Source: a virus
Length of the DNA stretch: 53,984 bases
Direction: 5' to 3' (one strand)
Virus record (IMG/VR): IMGVR_UViG_3300033553_000092
Span: 1 to 53,984 of that record
In this document: positions 13,357 through 23,300 of the stretch, in pieces
Layout of the letters: each line of letters starts with the position of its first letter
How positions within the stretch are numbered: position 1 is the stretch's first letter
Program-made: the position numbers and the translations under genes
Notes under the pieces: generated by a model
What the model was told of the DNA's origin: nothing
Databases searched by the model: none
The model's input: the letters and a program-made list of their open reading frames with translations, nothing else

Positions 13357-13553
13357 ACCCTGGCTACTGGCGTGACCTCGCCTCGGGCAACAAACCCGAA
13401 CACGAGCAGCACAGCACTCTGGATGGCGGTGAACAAATCCACATCACCAATCAGGACCGTCTGGACTACGTTCAGCAACCCGATGACCAACGTGACGTAC
13501 AGAATCGGCTCACGCTTCCACGTAAACCCTGTCAGACTGAAGTTCGTAAACAT
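13353..13553 (-). CDS. Holin-like two-helix membrane protein (66 aa)
   Basis: Two hydrophobic segments (ILYVTLVIGLLNVVQTVLI, about 17-35; LFTAIQSAVLLVFGFVA, about 40-57) follow a short basic/aromatic N-terminus, and the C-terminus reads RGEVTPVARV. The 'R..VTP' ending after helix 2 is typical of actinophage holins placed after the endolysin (recalled pattern). Would form membrane lesions that release the endolysin. RBS AGGAGGTAGATATG. Confidence 0.82.
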   Translation of the reverse strand: MFTNFSLTGFTWKREPILYVTLVIGLLNVVQTVLIGDVDLFTAIQSAVLLVFGFVARGEVTPVARV

Positions 13554-13562
13554 ATCTACCTC

Positions 13563-14324
13563 CTAGACCTGGAGCTTTGCTGACTCCACGATCGCTTTGA
13601 CTTGATCTTCGGTTACTCCACCGGCCCCTGCCGACCCCAAGACACGACGAGCAGCTACAACAGCCACAGCATCGATCAGGTCGTCGTACAGGTTCCCATA
13701 GACAGCTTCACCTGAGTCACCCAGGTACTTCTTGACAGCCGCAACGGTGGCGTCTCCATACATGCCGTCTGCTTTCAGACCAGCATTGAACGCTCGGTTC
13801 ATCATTGCCTGCACAGCACCTACGTCGGACTTCTTGTATTCGAAGGCACCCATTCCGTCGCCTCGTCTCAATGGCAGCATTGGCATATTCTTCTCCTCAA
13901 TTGTCGGTTCGCCTGTGACGACCCACTTCTCGGTCATGTCGTACACTTTCGGATCACCAACAACCGAAAGGTGCATATGCTTTTCGTGCGTGTTCACCCC
14001 TGAGTACGCCCCCCATGTCCATGGCTTTCTGGCACTCGTGGCGTAACTGGCAAAGATCTGCTTATCAAAGATGACGTACTTCACCCGATGGTCACGCTCC
14101 TTGCGGATCGTTTCCGATATCTGATGCATGTCAGCACCTCGAGACGGGTCGTGCGTGATGTCAGCCGCTGTCACCACTCCATAGACATTCGGATTGTGGT
14201 CGGACGTACGAGACGAGTGCGCCGCATCACCAATCGTTCCGTCAGAGGCAGTCGACCTCCCTGGAGCAAGAACATTGACGGCACCTATCAAACCCAGTAT
14301 CGAATTAGCAACTCTCCAACTCAT
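13563..14324 (-). CDS. Endolysin: M15-type peptidase plus peptidoglycan-binding domain
   Basis: 253 aa from ATG 14324 (ATGA overlap with the membrane protein upstream). Catalytic domain has the zinc motif of D,D-/L,D-peptidases: His43 in SSRTSDHNP, Asp55 in TAADITHDP and His118 in HEKHMHLSV. The C-terminal half (RRGDGMGAFEYKKSDVGAVQ ... ADGMYGDATVAAVKKYLG) is a PG_binding_1-type repeat. It cuts the peptide crosslinks of the host wall. No signal peptide, so release depends on the neighbouring holin. Confidence 0.93.
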   Translation of the reverse strand: MSWRVANSILGLIGAVNVLAPGRSTASDGTIGDAAHSSRTSDHNPNVYGVVTAADITHDPSRGADMHQISETIRKERDHRVKYVIFDKQIFASYATSARKPWTWGAYSGVNTHEKHMHLSVVGDPKVYDMTEKWVVTGEPTIEEKNMPMLPLRRGDGMGAFEYKKSDVGAVQAMMNRAFNAGLKADGMYGDATVAAVKKYLGDSGEAVYGNLYDDLIDAVAVVAARRVLGSAGAGGVTEDQVKAIVESAKLQV

Positions 14325-14806
14325 GGCACTCCTCGATTGATCTCCAGGACCGTTTGCAATATCTGAACCAGAATCGTGCCAAGCGTAACAACAACAACGC
14401 CGAAGAACGTCCACTGAGCAGGCGACAGCTTCCTTCTCGTCCTCGTCACCTTTTTCACGATCTCTTCGATCTGGTCAGTATCCATCTCGGCAGGGGTGCC
14501 ATTCCCGACCTTCTTCACCAGACCGTCAACCTTGTCAACGATGCCATCCTTGTTGCGGCCACCACCAAGAAACTCCGCTTTCCGTGTTCCAAGCACAGCA
14601 TCACCGATCGCATCCAGGTCGATTCGGGCCAGAGCCTCCCTTGCCCTGGCAGCAGCGTTCTCGTCAAGTTCGTGCGACTCAATCTTCCGATCGATGTGCG
14701 CCAGGATCTCCCTGCGAGACTTATCGAAGTTTTCGTACAGCTCCTTGTGCGCCTTTGAGAGCGGAACGCCATCCTTGTCCACTTTGTCATCCTGTCGGTC
14801 GGTCAT
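14321..14806 (-). CDS. Coiled-coil protein with C-terminal membrane helix (161 aa)
   Basis: Highly charged helical N-terminal 110 residues (KAHKELYENFDKSRREILAH), then basic TRTRRKLSPAQW and a transmembrane helix (FFGVVVVTLGTILVQILQTV). Located between the tail tip and the endolysin, overlapping both genes by ATGA. Could be a second holin-type protein or a virion-tail membrane factor; the large cytoplasmic domain argues against a simple holin. Confidence 0.8.
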   Translation of the reverse strand: MTDRQDDKVDKDGVPLSKAHKELYENFDKSRREILAHIDRKIESHELDENAAARAREALARIDLDAIGDAVLGTRKAEFLGGGRNKDGIVDKVDGLVKKVGNGTPAEMDTDQIEEIVKKVTRTRRKLSPAQWTFFGVVVVTLGTILVQILQTVLEINRGVP

Positions 14807-17800
14807 GTCGTCACTTCAAGAATCGAGATCCAACGATGATACATCTGGACCGAACCAGTACTACCTGACGCCTGCCACATCACTTGAACGTCAATCGTGC
14901 CAGCAGGCAAAACGACCGGAATACTCGCAATCGTCCAGAACCATCGGGACGTATCCGTTGACACCATGCCCATTTCACCAACCCACATAGCACCATCAAC
15001 ATACAACTGGTATCTGTTCGCATGCCCACCTGTCAAAATCCCTGCGCTAACAAGAACGGTTCGACCACCAGCGACACTCAGGATCATCCCAGGAACCTGA
15101 TTCGTTCCAGCGGGGATCGTTCCAGAAGCCGTTTCGGTGTTATTCACATACACTTCGGCAGCAGGAGCACCACCTCCACCACCGGATGTCCACTTGACGG
15201 TTCCATCAGCATTGATGGCAGGAATCTTTCCGATCGCCTTAGTACCAGTCACCGGCAACCACATGTCAGCGGTCGAGTCGTAATACCACATGTCGTTGTT
15301 GGCGAACGGTCCAGGATCGATCGGCACACCCTGCAAGCCAGTAACGATCGGAGCGGAAACCTTCCCCGACAGGTCAGCATTGGCAGGGAACCGATGGTCG
15401 TGCTCCCGAGGGGCAGTACCACCAGGCTCAGACGAAGCGACCTCCACCGGCAACGTGTTCTGATTCTGCTTCTGCAACAGGATCTCGTGTTCGATGATCT
15501 TCTCAATACGAATCGAGTTCAGGTCCAGGATGAACTGCGGATTGCGGACGTCACCGGCATCCACCGTGATCGCCCTAACCCTGTACAACTCATCGAACCC
15601 TTTGACCTTGTCGATCACCCGAACCGTGTCGCCCATGTCGAAGTCTTGGAACGGTTCCATCTCATCCTCGATGCGAACCACCGCAATGCCGATCTGGTCG
15701 AGAGGCTGACCTGACTTGGCAACAGCAACCTCTGCGAGTCGTTGGGCAGACGTAGCGTTATCGGCAGACGACTGAGCAAATCCCATGAACTTGCCCCACT
15801 CGGCAGTCGAGACAACATCCTCGTGCAGCAGGTACGCCCCGTCACCATATGAAATCAATGCAACGTTCGACGGGCTTTCGAAGTCTTCAGCTACCGACAT
15901 GGCCTTGATCGTGTGACCAGTCATCATCGGGACGTAAGCTGGGTCGGTCGTGCGGTCAAACCCGAATCGGTTGTACAGGAACAACTGGAACTGCGAATCG
16001 AGCCTGATGTCAATACCTAGACCGACAAGCTGGGCAATCACCGCAACCAGATTCGTGCCAGGCTGGAACTCCAGCGTGTACTGGTCCTGCCAATTCTCGT
16101 TGTTCGAATCCTTCAGGGTCGTGAACTTCGAAACCATTCCAACGAAGTACCCATCGGCCTGAGCCTTGCCGATCAGGGTCGTCAGGATCTCCCCAGCGTT
16201 CTTGTCAATGAACTGATGCACCGGATCAGCGATCGAGGGCCAGTTCTGCGGCAACAGCGTGTACCTGGACAGGAACGACAGCCCACCTTTCAGGACGAAA
16301 CGGGTGGCTTCCTGCTCCCGACCGCTCGACCCAACAACCGTGTCGGCACTGAACGAGACGTATCCCCACCAACGCTCCACATTGTCCAGCTCGATGCGAA
16401 CCACGTTGTACTTCGTCCCAATGCCAGGCTCCTCCCAGGCTGGCGAGACAGCGGGCAGCGTGAACTCAGCCGATCCAATACCTGACAGCAGGTTCTGGAA
16501 CTGGACACCAAGAGCATCACCGGCAATGGCGATCAACTGCTGTGGGGCGTCACGGTCATAGATCTTGACGATCACCCCAATGCCTTTGGCTGGCGATGGC
16601 GGCAGGAACGTGTAGTGCTTGCTATTCGACACCAGGTCAGGCGTCGGGTAAATGTTCTCGACCCTTGCGTCACCACCAGGCTGCAACGAACCGGCAGGGG
16701 TCTGAGCAACAATCCGTGAATACGACTGCTGGCTGATCGTCATCAGGTAATCGGTGTCGGTGTCATCGAAGCGAGTCTCAATGTCACCAGTTCCAACCGT
16801 CATCCTCCGGTTGACCTCAAGCTCTCCGTAGCTATCGGCATCAACGAAGCTGAACCGCCAATACCTATGCGACCCATAGTCGGTGTCGGTAGACCACGCC
16901 TCGATCGTCGCCCAACCAGTCGAATCAGGATCAAGTACGGCAGGCGAACCAGAACCAATCGATGTCCACGGCCCAACAGCCGAGTCTCCCCAATCAATCG
17001 TCAGAGTCGTGAACGGATCGGTCAGCCGATACCAAACCCTCGCCTCGTTGATCAGATTCGGCGCACCAGTATCAACAATCACAATGTCGTCATTCGTTGT
17101 ACGATCAGCCCAAGCAGCAACAGACGGATACGCCCCAGCCTGATCTGGCAGATGACCGTCAGTCAGATACGTGCCACCAGGACCACCCGTATACGTTCCG
17201 CCCTCAGCCCAGTTCTTCTTAGGACGGAACCCATACCCATCGATGGCGAAGGCATCACCAGGCGATCCAAAGTTCGGTTCAATCGAAAAGATGTACGGAG
17301 ACGGCAGGTCAGTATTCAGGTTCGCCATCAAGTACAAATATCGATTGAACAGCGTTTCGTCGCCGTCAGCCCAGGTGCCTACGACACCGTTTCCCCAGTC
17401 CTCGGTCTCCGTGCCACCGTAAGCAGGACGATCCGAGTACCTGAACCCAGCTCCAGCATTGGCGTGCAGATACAAGAACCGAGGGAGCAGATTCGCATAA
17501 CCGTCAGGGGCGATCGTCCCGCCCTTGGCAACACCCCAGTCGGCAGGGTCGTCTATCGTCGTGAACCCAGCCCCAGCATTAGCGTGCAGATACAAATACC
17601 GCTCTTCCAAACGAACATCAAACCAGGCCATCGTGGCCGTAGCAGACGAAGCAGCACCAGTCGCACCATCCTGGGTCTTGCCAACCACAAACGACGTTCC
17701 ACCAGTCAGACTTGCGCCATCACCCGTCATGTCGGCAAGGTCAACAAGGCCAGGGTCAGTCACTTCAACAGACCAGGCGCCCGTCGTGCCAGTAACCGTC

Positions 17801-18225
17801 ACCGCCGTCAGGCCAGTCAGACCCTCAATTGCAGTCTTCAGATTGGCGTTCGATTCGTTCCACGGAATCGCCAAGGCATTACTACCGGCATACGTCAGGT
17901 CAAACGTCCCACCCGTATGGTCATGCGTGATCGTCCAAACCTCATTCTTAGCCGTAGCGTCAATGACGGTCGCACGGTGATACCAAGTCGTCCCAGCAGG
18001 ACCCTGATCTGCGGTAGGCACACCAGCATTAGGTGACGTAACACCAACATTCAGATCGGTTTGCAAAGCACCAGAATCGAACGTGTTCACCGTGTCCCAC
18101 TCATGCAGAACGTCAAACGGTCCAGTGCCACCAACCCAGGCTGCCAACTGACCAGGACGCAGGATCGTATCGGGAAGCGTCGATCCGGTCGGCCACGCCC
18201 ATAAGGTGACAGAGGAGACAGTCAT
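14803..18225 (-). CDS. Tail-tip/minor tail protein (1140 aa)
   Basis: Large modular tail protein. An N-terminal domain (residues 1-215) is followed by three related 'RYLYLxAN' segments (about 215-310), a beta-sandwich region starting FSIEPNFGSPGDAFAIDGYG (IPT/TIG-like), a second half (about 545-900) whose IGVIVKIYDRDA...WWGYVSF layout resembles the ReqiPepy6 Gp37-like hub domain found in actinophage tails, a Gly-rich linker (GGGGGAPAAEV) and a C-terminal C1q/TNF-like beta domain. Probably baseplate hub plus host-binding domains. Overlaps the next gene by ATGA. Confidence 0.85.
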   Translation of the reverse strand: MTVSSVTLWAWPTGSTLPDTILRPGQLAAWVGGTGPFDVLHEWDTVNTFDSGALQTDLNVGVTSPNAGVPTADQGPAGTTWYHRATVIDATAKNEVWTITHDHTGGTFDLTYAGSNALAIPWNESNANLKTAIEGLTGLTAVTVTGTTGAWSVEVTDPGLVDLADMTGDGASLTGGTSFVVGKTQDGATGAASSATATMAWFDVRLEERYLYLHANAGAGFTTIDDPADWGVAKGGTIAPDGYANLLPRFLYLHANAGAGFRYSDRPAYGGTETEDWGNGVVGTWADGDETLFNRYLYLMANLNTDLPSPYIFSIEPNFGSPGDAFAIDGYGFRPKKNWAEGGTYTGGPGGTYLTDGHLPDQAGAYPSVAAWADRTTNDDIVIVDTGAPNLINEARVWYRLTDPFTTLTIDWGDSAVGPWTSIGSGSPAVLDPDSTGWATIEAWSTDTDYGSHRYWRFSFVDADSYGELEVNRRMTVGTGDIETRFDDTDTDYLMTISQQSYSRIVAQTPAGSLQPGGDARVENIYPTPDLVSNSKHYTFLPPSPAKGIGVIVKIYDRDAPQQLIAIAGDALGVQFQNLLSGIGSAEFTLPAVSPAWEEPGIGTKYNVVRIELDNVERWWGYVSFSADTVVGSSGREQEATRFVLKGGLSFLSRYTLLPQNWPSIADPVHQFIDKNAGEILTTLIGKAQADGYFVGMVSKFTTLKDSNNENWQDQYTLEFQPGTNLVAVIAQLVGLGIDIRLDSQFQLFLYNRFGFDRTTDPAYVPMMTGHTIKAMSVAEDFESPSNVALISYGDGAYLLHEDVVSTAEWGKFMGFAQSSADNATSAQRLAEVAVAKSGQPLDQIGIAVVRIEDEMEPFQDFDMGDTVRVIDKVKGFDELYRVRAITVDAGDVRNPQFILDLNSIRIEKIIEHEILLQKQNQNTLPVEVASSEPGGTAPREHDHRFPANADLSGKVSAPIVTGLQGVPIDPGPFANNDMWYYDSTADMWLPVTGTKAIGKIPAINADGTVKWTSGGGGGAPAAEVYVNNTETASGTIPAGTNQVPGMILSVAGGRTVLVSAGILTGGHANRYQLYVDGAMWVGEMGMVSTDTSRWFWTIASIPVVLPAGTIDVQVMWQASGSTGSVQMYHRWISILEVTT
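17443..17602 (-). repeat. Internal direct repeat in the tail-tip gene
   Basis: About 40 bases encoding YLYLHANAGAGF occur at 17443-17481 and again at 17564-17602 with only a few mismatches; a weaker third copy (YLYLMANLNTDL) follows near 17320. Recent duplication of a short receptor-facing module is the simplest reading. Confidence 0.75.
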
Positions 18226-18229
18226 TCGT

Positions 18230-19084
18230 CTAAGTCAACGATGCAATCGTGGCCTGGATTCGAGCAGCATGCAAACCCAAACCAGCGGTAGCGGGAATGA
18301 TCTGACGACAAACCAGCAGACTAGAACTCGCCTCGGGCGACAAGGACGTGATCTGCTTCGTAGCAACGAAAGCGTCGCCCCCAACCGAGAACGTGTACCA
18401 GTTGCCAGACCCCAAGTACAGGTCTTCAGCCGTGAACTGGATGTTGTTCAGCGTCTTGTTGTTGCCAACAACTGTCGAGTTGTTCTTCAGCCGCCATTCG
18501 AAGTCACGAGCAGATCCTCTCGGCACATCGCCATAGTCCTCGGCAACAGCAAACTCCAACCCAGTCAACTCATCCATGAACAAAAGACGATCAGGGGTCT
18601 CACCAGGGCTGATCTCACCATACAAATGAATCGCTTTTCGTTCACGGTCAGCGCCTGTAGTCGTGTGTTCGCCTAAGTAGCGGACACCCCGAACATTAGC
18701 TACGGCATGGCTGGTGATGCCGGTCCGGTAATTGTTCATCACGGTGGTGTAATCGGTCGGATTGGCGTCACGAACAGTCCATGTTCCGTCTTGGCCGGTG
18801 GTCGTATCAGCCGACGTTGATACTTCGCTGTATGCGTCGGCTGAGAACTGGTTGTAGGCCAGGAATATCCCATCGAACTCTCGCAACTCAGGGAAAATCC
18901 AGACGCCATATCCTAAAGTGCTCTCAAGCGGTCTGATGTCGACAAGCACCTCGTCCTCGTCATTCAGCTCGGCTTTGTTGGCGGTACGATCAATCCATTG
19001 ACCAAACGGACTCGCAACCTGCCCGAATAAGGTTCCATCCTCGTCCCATGCCATTCGTCGTGACGGAGCAGCAGGATATGGCAT
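18230..19084 (-). CDS. Minor tail protein (284 aa)
   Basis: Beta-rich virion-type protein following the Dit-like gene and a small helical gene. Features include WIFPELREFDGIFLAYNQFS and a repeated Ser/Thr-rich linker, ending in LSPEASSSLLVCRQIIPATA. The ATG overlaps the upstream TGA by one base; the gap to the tail-tip gene is 4 bases. Likely a component of the tail tip or a receptor-binding spike; family not recognised. Confidence 0.8.
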   Translation of the reverse strand: MPYPAAPSRRMAWDEDGTLFGQVASPFGQWIDRTANKAELNDEDEVLVDIRPLESTLGYGVWIFPELREFDGIFLAYNQFSADAYSEVSTSADTTTGQDGTWTVRDANPTDYTTVMNNYRTGITSHAVANVRGVRYLGEHTTTGADRERKAIHLYGEISPGETPDRLLFMDELTGLEFAVAEDYGDVPRGSARDFEWRLKNNSTVVGNNKTLNNIQFTAEDLYLGSGNWYTFSVGGDAFVATKQITSLSPEASSSLLVCRQIIPATAGLGLHAARIQATIASLT

Positions 19085-19479
19085 CAGTCACCCCTCCCCG
19101 CTACACGATGAACACCAGGGCCAACCGACCCAGCAGACTTCAGGCGTGAATCGAGACGGAACACGGTTGCGTGCAATTCATCTAGAGCTTTCCAACACTC
19201 AATCTCATCGTGAACGATTCCAGCCAAGTGAGCGCCCATCATGGACAGCTCCTCCATAGCAACTCTCTGAGCGCCGTCGTTCTGGAGCATCTCATGGCCC
19301 CTTTGCTCACCCAAACGGACCATCATGTGTCCGACACTACGAATGCGCTGATCTTCGTGTCTGGCGAGCTTCTGGCCCGTCACAGACAAAGCGTACGCCT
19401 CCAACCCACGAGCAACCGCCCCAATGCTCTCGTCGTCGTAGACAAGCCACGATCTCTCGTCTGTTCTCAAACCAGCCAT
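19084..19479 (-). CDS. Hypothetical tail-region protein (131 aa)
   Basis: Mostly alpha-helical (LEAYALSVTGQKLARHED, then AMEELSMMGAHLAGIVHDEI) with no strands, unusual for a structural tail protein; could be an assembly factor. One-base overlaps with both neighbours. No family recognised. Confidence 0.78.
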   Translation of the reverse strand: MAGLRTDERSWLVYDDESIGAVARGLEAYALSVTGQKLARHEDQRIRSVGHMMVRLGEQRGHEMLQNDGAQRVAMEELSMMGAHLAGIVHDEIECWKALDELHATVFRLDSRLKSAGSVGPGVHRVAGRGD

Positions 19480-20336
19480 TACCAGTACGCACCTTTCGCC
19501 GTAATCTTCACATCGACCGGACCTGCCGTGACTTCCATCTTCAAATCATTCACTCCTGGGGCAAGCCAGAAGAACTGCGGGTTGCCTGACCAGTCGATGT
19601 TGCCAGTCACTCTGGTCACGCCATCCAGTGTGGCACGCCAACGACCGACATCGATCTCAATCTCTTCACCAGCGGCCATAACGTCCAGGTTGGCAATCCA
19701 ATGATCGGCAGCGGACAACGTCTCGTTGTAAATCTTCACGTTCGTCGGAGTCGTCCCAGTTGCTCTCAGCCAAATGACTGGGTCTTTGACCATCACATCA
19801 GAATCAACCGTCACCGTCCACTGAGCAGTATCGGCACGAGACGTATACACCGACTCACCAACGAACCCAGGATCTCGGAACCAGACACCAGGAACGTGCA
19901 TTCTGACGATGAACGCCGCTCTCGTTGCGCCAGCCATGGTCTTGAAGTCAATCGTCTCCCGAACCTCCACCTGAGCTACAACGTCCTTGTCCTGAACGGG
20001 ATGACGGTACGTCAAATATCCAAGCGCAGAATCGGTGACAAACAGACGACGCAGGGTCTCCAGGTTCTCCCACATCTTCGACTCAGGATCAGCGTCAGGA
20101 ACACCAGTGACGGGATCGGCACCAACCACCCACATGGCCAGCTCGATCTCCTTCTCGTCATAATCCTTGGGCGTCCAAAGCGTGCCGTCTCGATACTGGA
20201 CTTGGACGTTGCCTCCACGACGACCAGCCATTTGCATCCTGCCGCCCAGGGTCGAAATGTTGAACCCCAACCCCTGCAACGACACAGGCGATGCAGCCCG
20301 AGGCGGTTGCCAACGAACGTTCTGTACGACAGCCAT
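19479..20336 (-). CDS. Distal tail (Dit-like) protein
   Basis: 285 aa, directly after the tape measure, the usual place of Dit. N-terminal strands (GLGFNISTLGGRMQMAGRRG), then WVVGADPVTG, a helix LRRLFVTDS and the typical SPP1-gp19-like C-terminal beta sandwich (FFWLAPGVNDLKMEVTAGPV). Forms the hexameric ring joining tube to tip. Assigned by position and fold pattern. Confidence 0.82.
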   Translation of the reverse strand: MAVVQNVRWQPPRAASPVSLQGLGFNISTLGGRMQMAGRRGGNVQVQYRDGTLWTPKDYDEKEIELAMWVVGADPVTGVPDADPESKMWENLETLRRLFVTDSALGYLTYRHPVQDKDVVAQVEVRETIDFKTMAGATRAAFIVRMHVPGVWFRDPGFVGESVYTSRADTAQWTVTVDSDVMVKDPVIWLRATGTTPTNVKIYNETLSAADHWIANLDVMAAGEEIEIDVGRWRATLDGVTRVTGNIDWSGNPQFFWLAPGVNDLKMEVTAGPVDVKITAKGAYW

Positions 20337-23300
20337 CAGACGGCGTACGTTCTGTCATTCGAAGCAGTGGTCAGCAACTTCGTGTCCGACGTTCCGTTGG
20401 CACCCAGGTACGTCCTGCGAGCAGCAATCTTTCTCAAACTGTCCTCCGTCTCTTCAGCAACAGGATTGTTCACCGTGTACGAGGCATCTCCCCTTGCCTT
20501 CAGCGCAGCTGGGCTGTAATCACCGGCCTTGATCGGAGCGGGAGCAGAAGCGATCGGCTTGGCAGCAAACTTACGTCTGAATGACGGAAGCGGAGTCGGA
20601 GTCGAAACGATCGGCTTATCGGTGTCGAACGTTCCGCCGAACTTACGGCGTTCCTTTGGCTTGTCAGGAGAAGCACCACGAAGACGCCCCTTCTCTCTCG
20701 GAAGCACGGATTCAAGACCAGCCGCAAACTTATCAAGCTGCCCCTGATTCACGAACGTTCCTACTGCGTTACCGAACTCATCGACATTCGACGAAGCGGA
20801 GTCGAAACTTTCTCCAAGGTCGTCCAAAGCGTCCATGCCTCCACCACCCAAACCACCAGCAGAGCGCCCACCGTTGGATCTCACAGCATCAGCAGCACTT
20901 TCGAACGCCCGACCAATACCAGACCGCTCAATGGCGTCATCGAAGCCTGAGCCGCCTCCCCCCCCACCAGAGCCACCACCGTCACCAGTCACCTTGATCG
21001 GTTCCACCTGAGACACATCAGCAATCAGAACAGCAATCTGAGCGAACTTGAACTCCTTGCCTTCAGGGTTCTCCCCATCAGCAAACGTGGTCGTGACTCT
21101 CGGACCATCCAGGTCCATCTTCCCGAGCGAACCGTACTCCCGTCCGATGATCTTGACACCATGCTCAACCTGGGACACCAGAGACGGCGAAAACTTCGCA
21201 AACGGATTCAACCTCGACAGCCAATCCTTCGCCGCCTGAGCCTTCTCCTTGATCACCGCAACTACCCGATTCATGGCGTCGAGCACTCTCTGACGCAGGT
21301 TCAGGAACGACTGGACGACATTGCTGATCGCCGTGACAATGCCCATCAAATACGATTTCACCCAGTTGACACCGGACGAAACCGCCGCCTTGATGCCAGC
21401 CCACACACCCTGGAAGAACGAAACGATCGAACTCCAATGCTTGATGATCAAACCGGCAGCCGTAAAGTTGAAAAACAGCGACTTCAAGTAGTCAATCGCA
21501 ACAGCGAACGTGGACTTGATCCATTCCCAGGCGGAAGCGAAGAACGGACCAACCTTCGACCAATTCGCAATCAGCAAAATCGCCAAGGCAGCCAGAGCAG
21601 CAATAACCAGAACGATCGGATTCGCCAACAAGAACGCAAACGCCGCAGCCAACGGACCGATGATCAGGCTCGACAAAGTCGACAGAGCACCAGTAACAAA
21701 CGCAATCGCACCGGGAAGCAAGCCGAGCAAGGTCGTAGCAGCACCAACAAGCACATACCAACCCTTGAAGGCCAAGACTCCAGCAAGGAGCGAAGCGATC
21801 AGCTCCGGGTTGGCAGAAATGAAACCTGCCACCGTCTCGATGAACGGAAGCATGGCATTCACCAGCAGAACAACGGCCTCAGCTCCAGCTACGAATACAG
21901 GAACCAGAGCCTGAGCTACCGCAACGAACGCCGGTCCGAGAGCAGACATAATCTCACCGGCAGCCTGAGCCAACCCACCGAAAGCCTCCATCAACGAAGA
22001 CTGCAACTCGGGAGACGAAGCGATCGCCGTAGCAAGCAGGCTGATCAGCAAACCGATCGGACCAAGCAGACGAGTGATCATCGTCAAAAGGCCGCCACCA
22101 GAAATGCCAGTCAGGAACCCACCAATCAACCGGAGAGCACCACCAATAATCAGCAGAGCAGGACCAGCCGCAGCAGCAGCCGCAGCCATCTTCGCAAACT
22201 GCTTCACAGCATCCGGGTTCTTCTGGATGAACTCGGTCACACGACCAATCAGCGGAATCAGCGTGTCGTTCAAGAACGAAATTAGAGCAGGGGCCAACTG
22301 GTCGACAATCGCAATCGCCAACGATTCGAAGGCACCACCAGTGTTCTTCATGGCAGCACCGAGAGTCTTGTTCATCGTCTCAGCAAAACCCTTCGCCACG
22401 CCATCCGAGTTACGCAACGAAGACTCGATCGCATCCAAGGCATCAGCCGAACTGACGGTTGCCTCTTCACCGGCCTCCATCGCATCAACAAAATCCTGGC
22501 CCATGATTTCGACCAACTGGGCCGTACCCTCAGCACCATCATTGATCAGAATGGTCGTCGCATTCAGGGCAAGACCCATAGCTTTGGCACCCTCAACACC
22601 GAACACCTGGGCTGTGACCCAGTCCTTCGCCTCAGCGGTCGACATATTCATCGATCTGGCGTAATCCTCCAGCTGATCGCCAGCGAAAGCATTCTGGAAC
22701 TCCCGAACAATATCCGGGAACTGCTTCATCGTCCCGTCGATCTCACGAAGCTCGATGCCTAGACCCTCCAGGGCTTTCTTGGCTTTCGGAAGCGGAGCAG
22801 ACAGTCGAGTCATAGCCTGGCGCAATGCGACACCAGCCTGAGCAGCCGGGACACCCTGATTTCTAATCGCAATCAATCCAGTCATCACCGATTCAAGATC
22901 TTGACCCATCGTCGCACCCAAGACACCGGCATGAGCCAGCGCCTGACCAAGTTCCTCACCATGGAACGCCGACTTCTGCAACGTGACGGCCAACACATCG
23001 TTCACATGCGACAGGTCCTCGACACTCAAACCGAAAGCACGCATCGTACCGGCAGACACCAGGGCAGCCTCACCAACACCGATACCAGCAGCTTCTGCCA
23101 ATTCCAACGTCGGACCAATAGCGCCAAGAACCTCACGAGTGTTCAGACCAGCAGACGCCAACTCATACATACCATCCGTAGCGTCCTGAGCAGAGAACCG
23201 ACCAAATGCGGCACCCAACCTGATCGCCTCGTCACGCAACAGCTTCGATTCTTCAGCGGTAGCCGACAACACCAGGGAAGTCCGGGCCGCCTTATCGTCG

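Noticed and set aside
16867-18036. 389-aa plus-strand frame in the tail-tip gene
   Set aside because: Arg/Ser/Thr-rich antisense frame, no hydrophobic core.
21161-22285. 374-aa plus-strand frame in the tape measure
   Set aside because: Arg/Gln/Asn-rich antisense of helical codons; tape measure is certain on minus.
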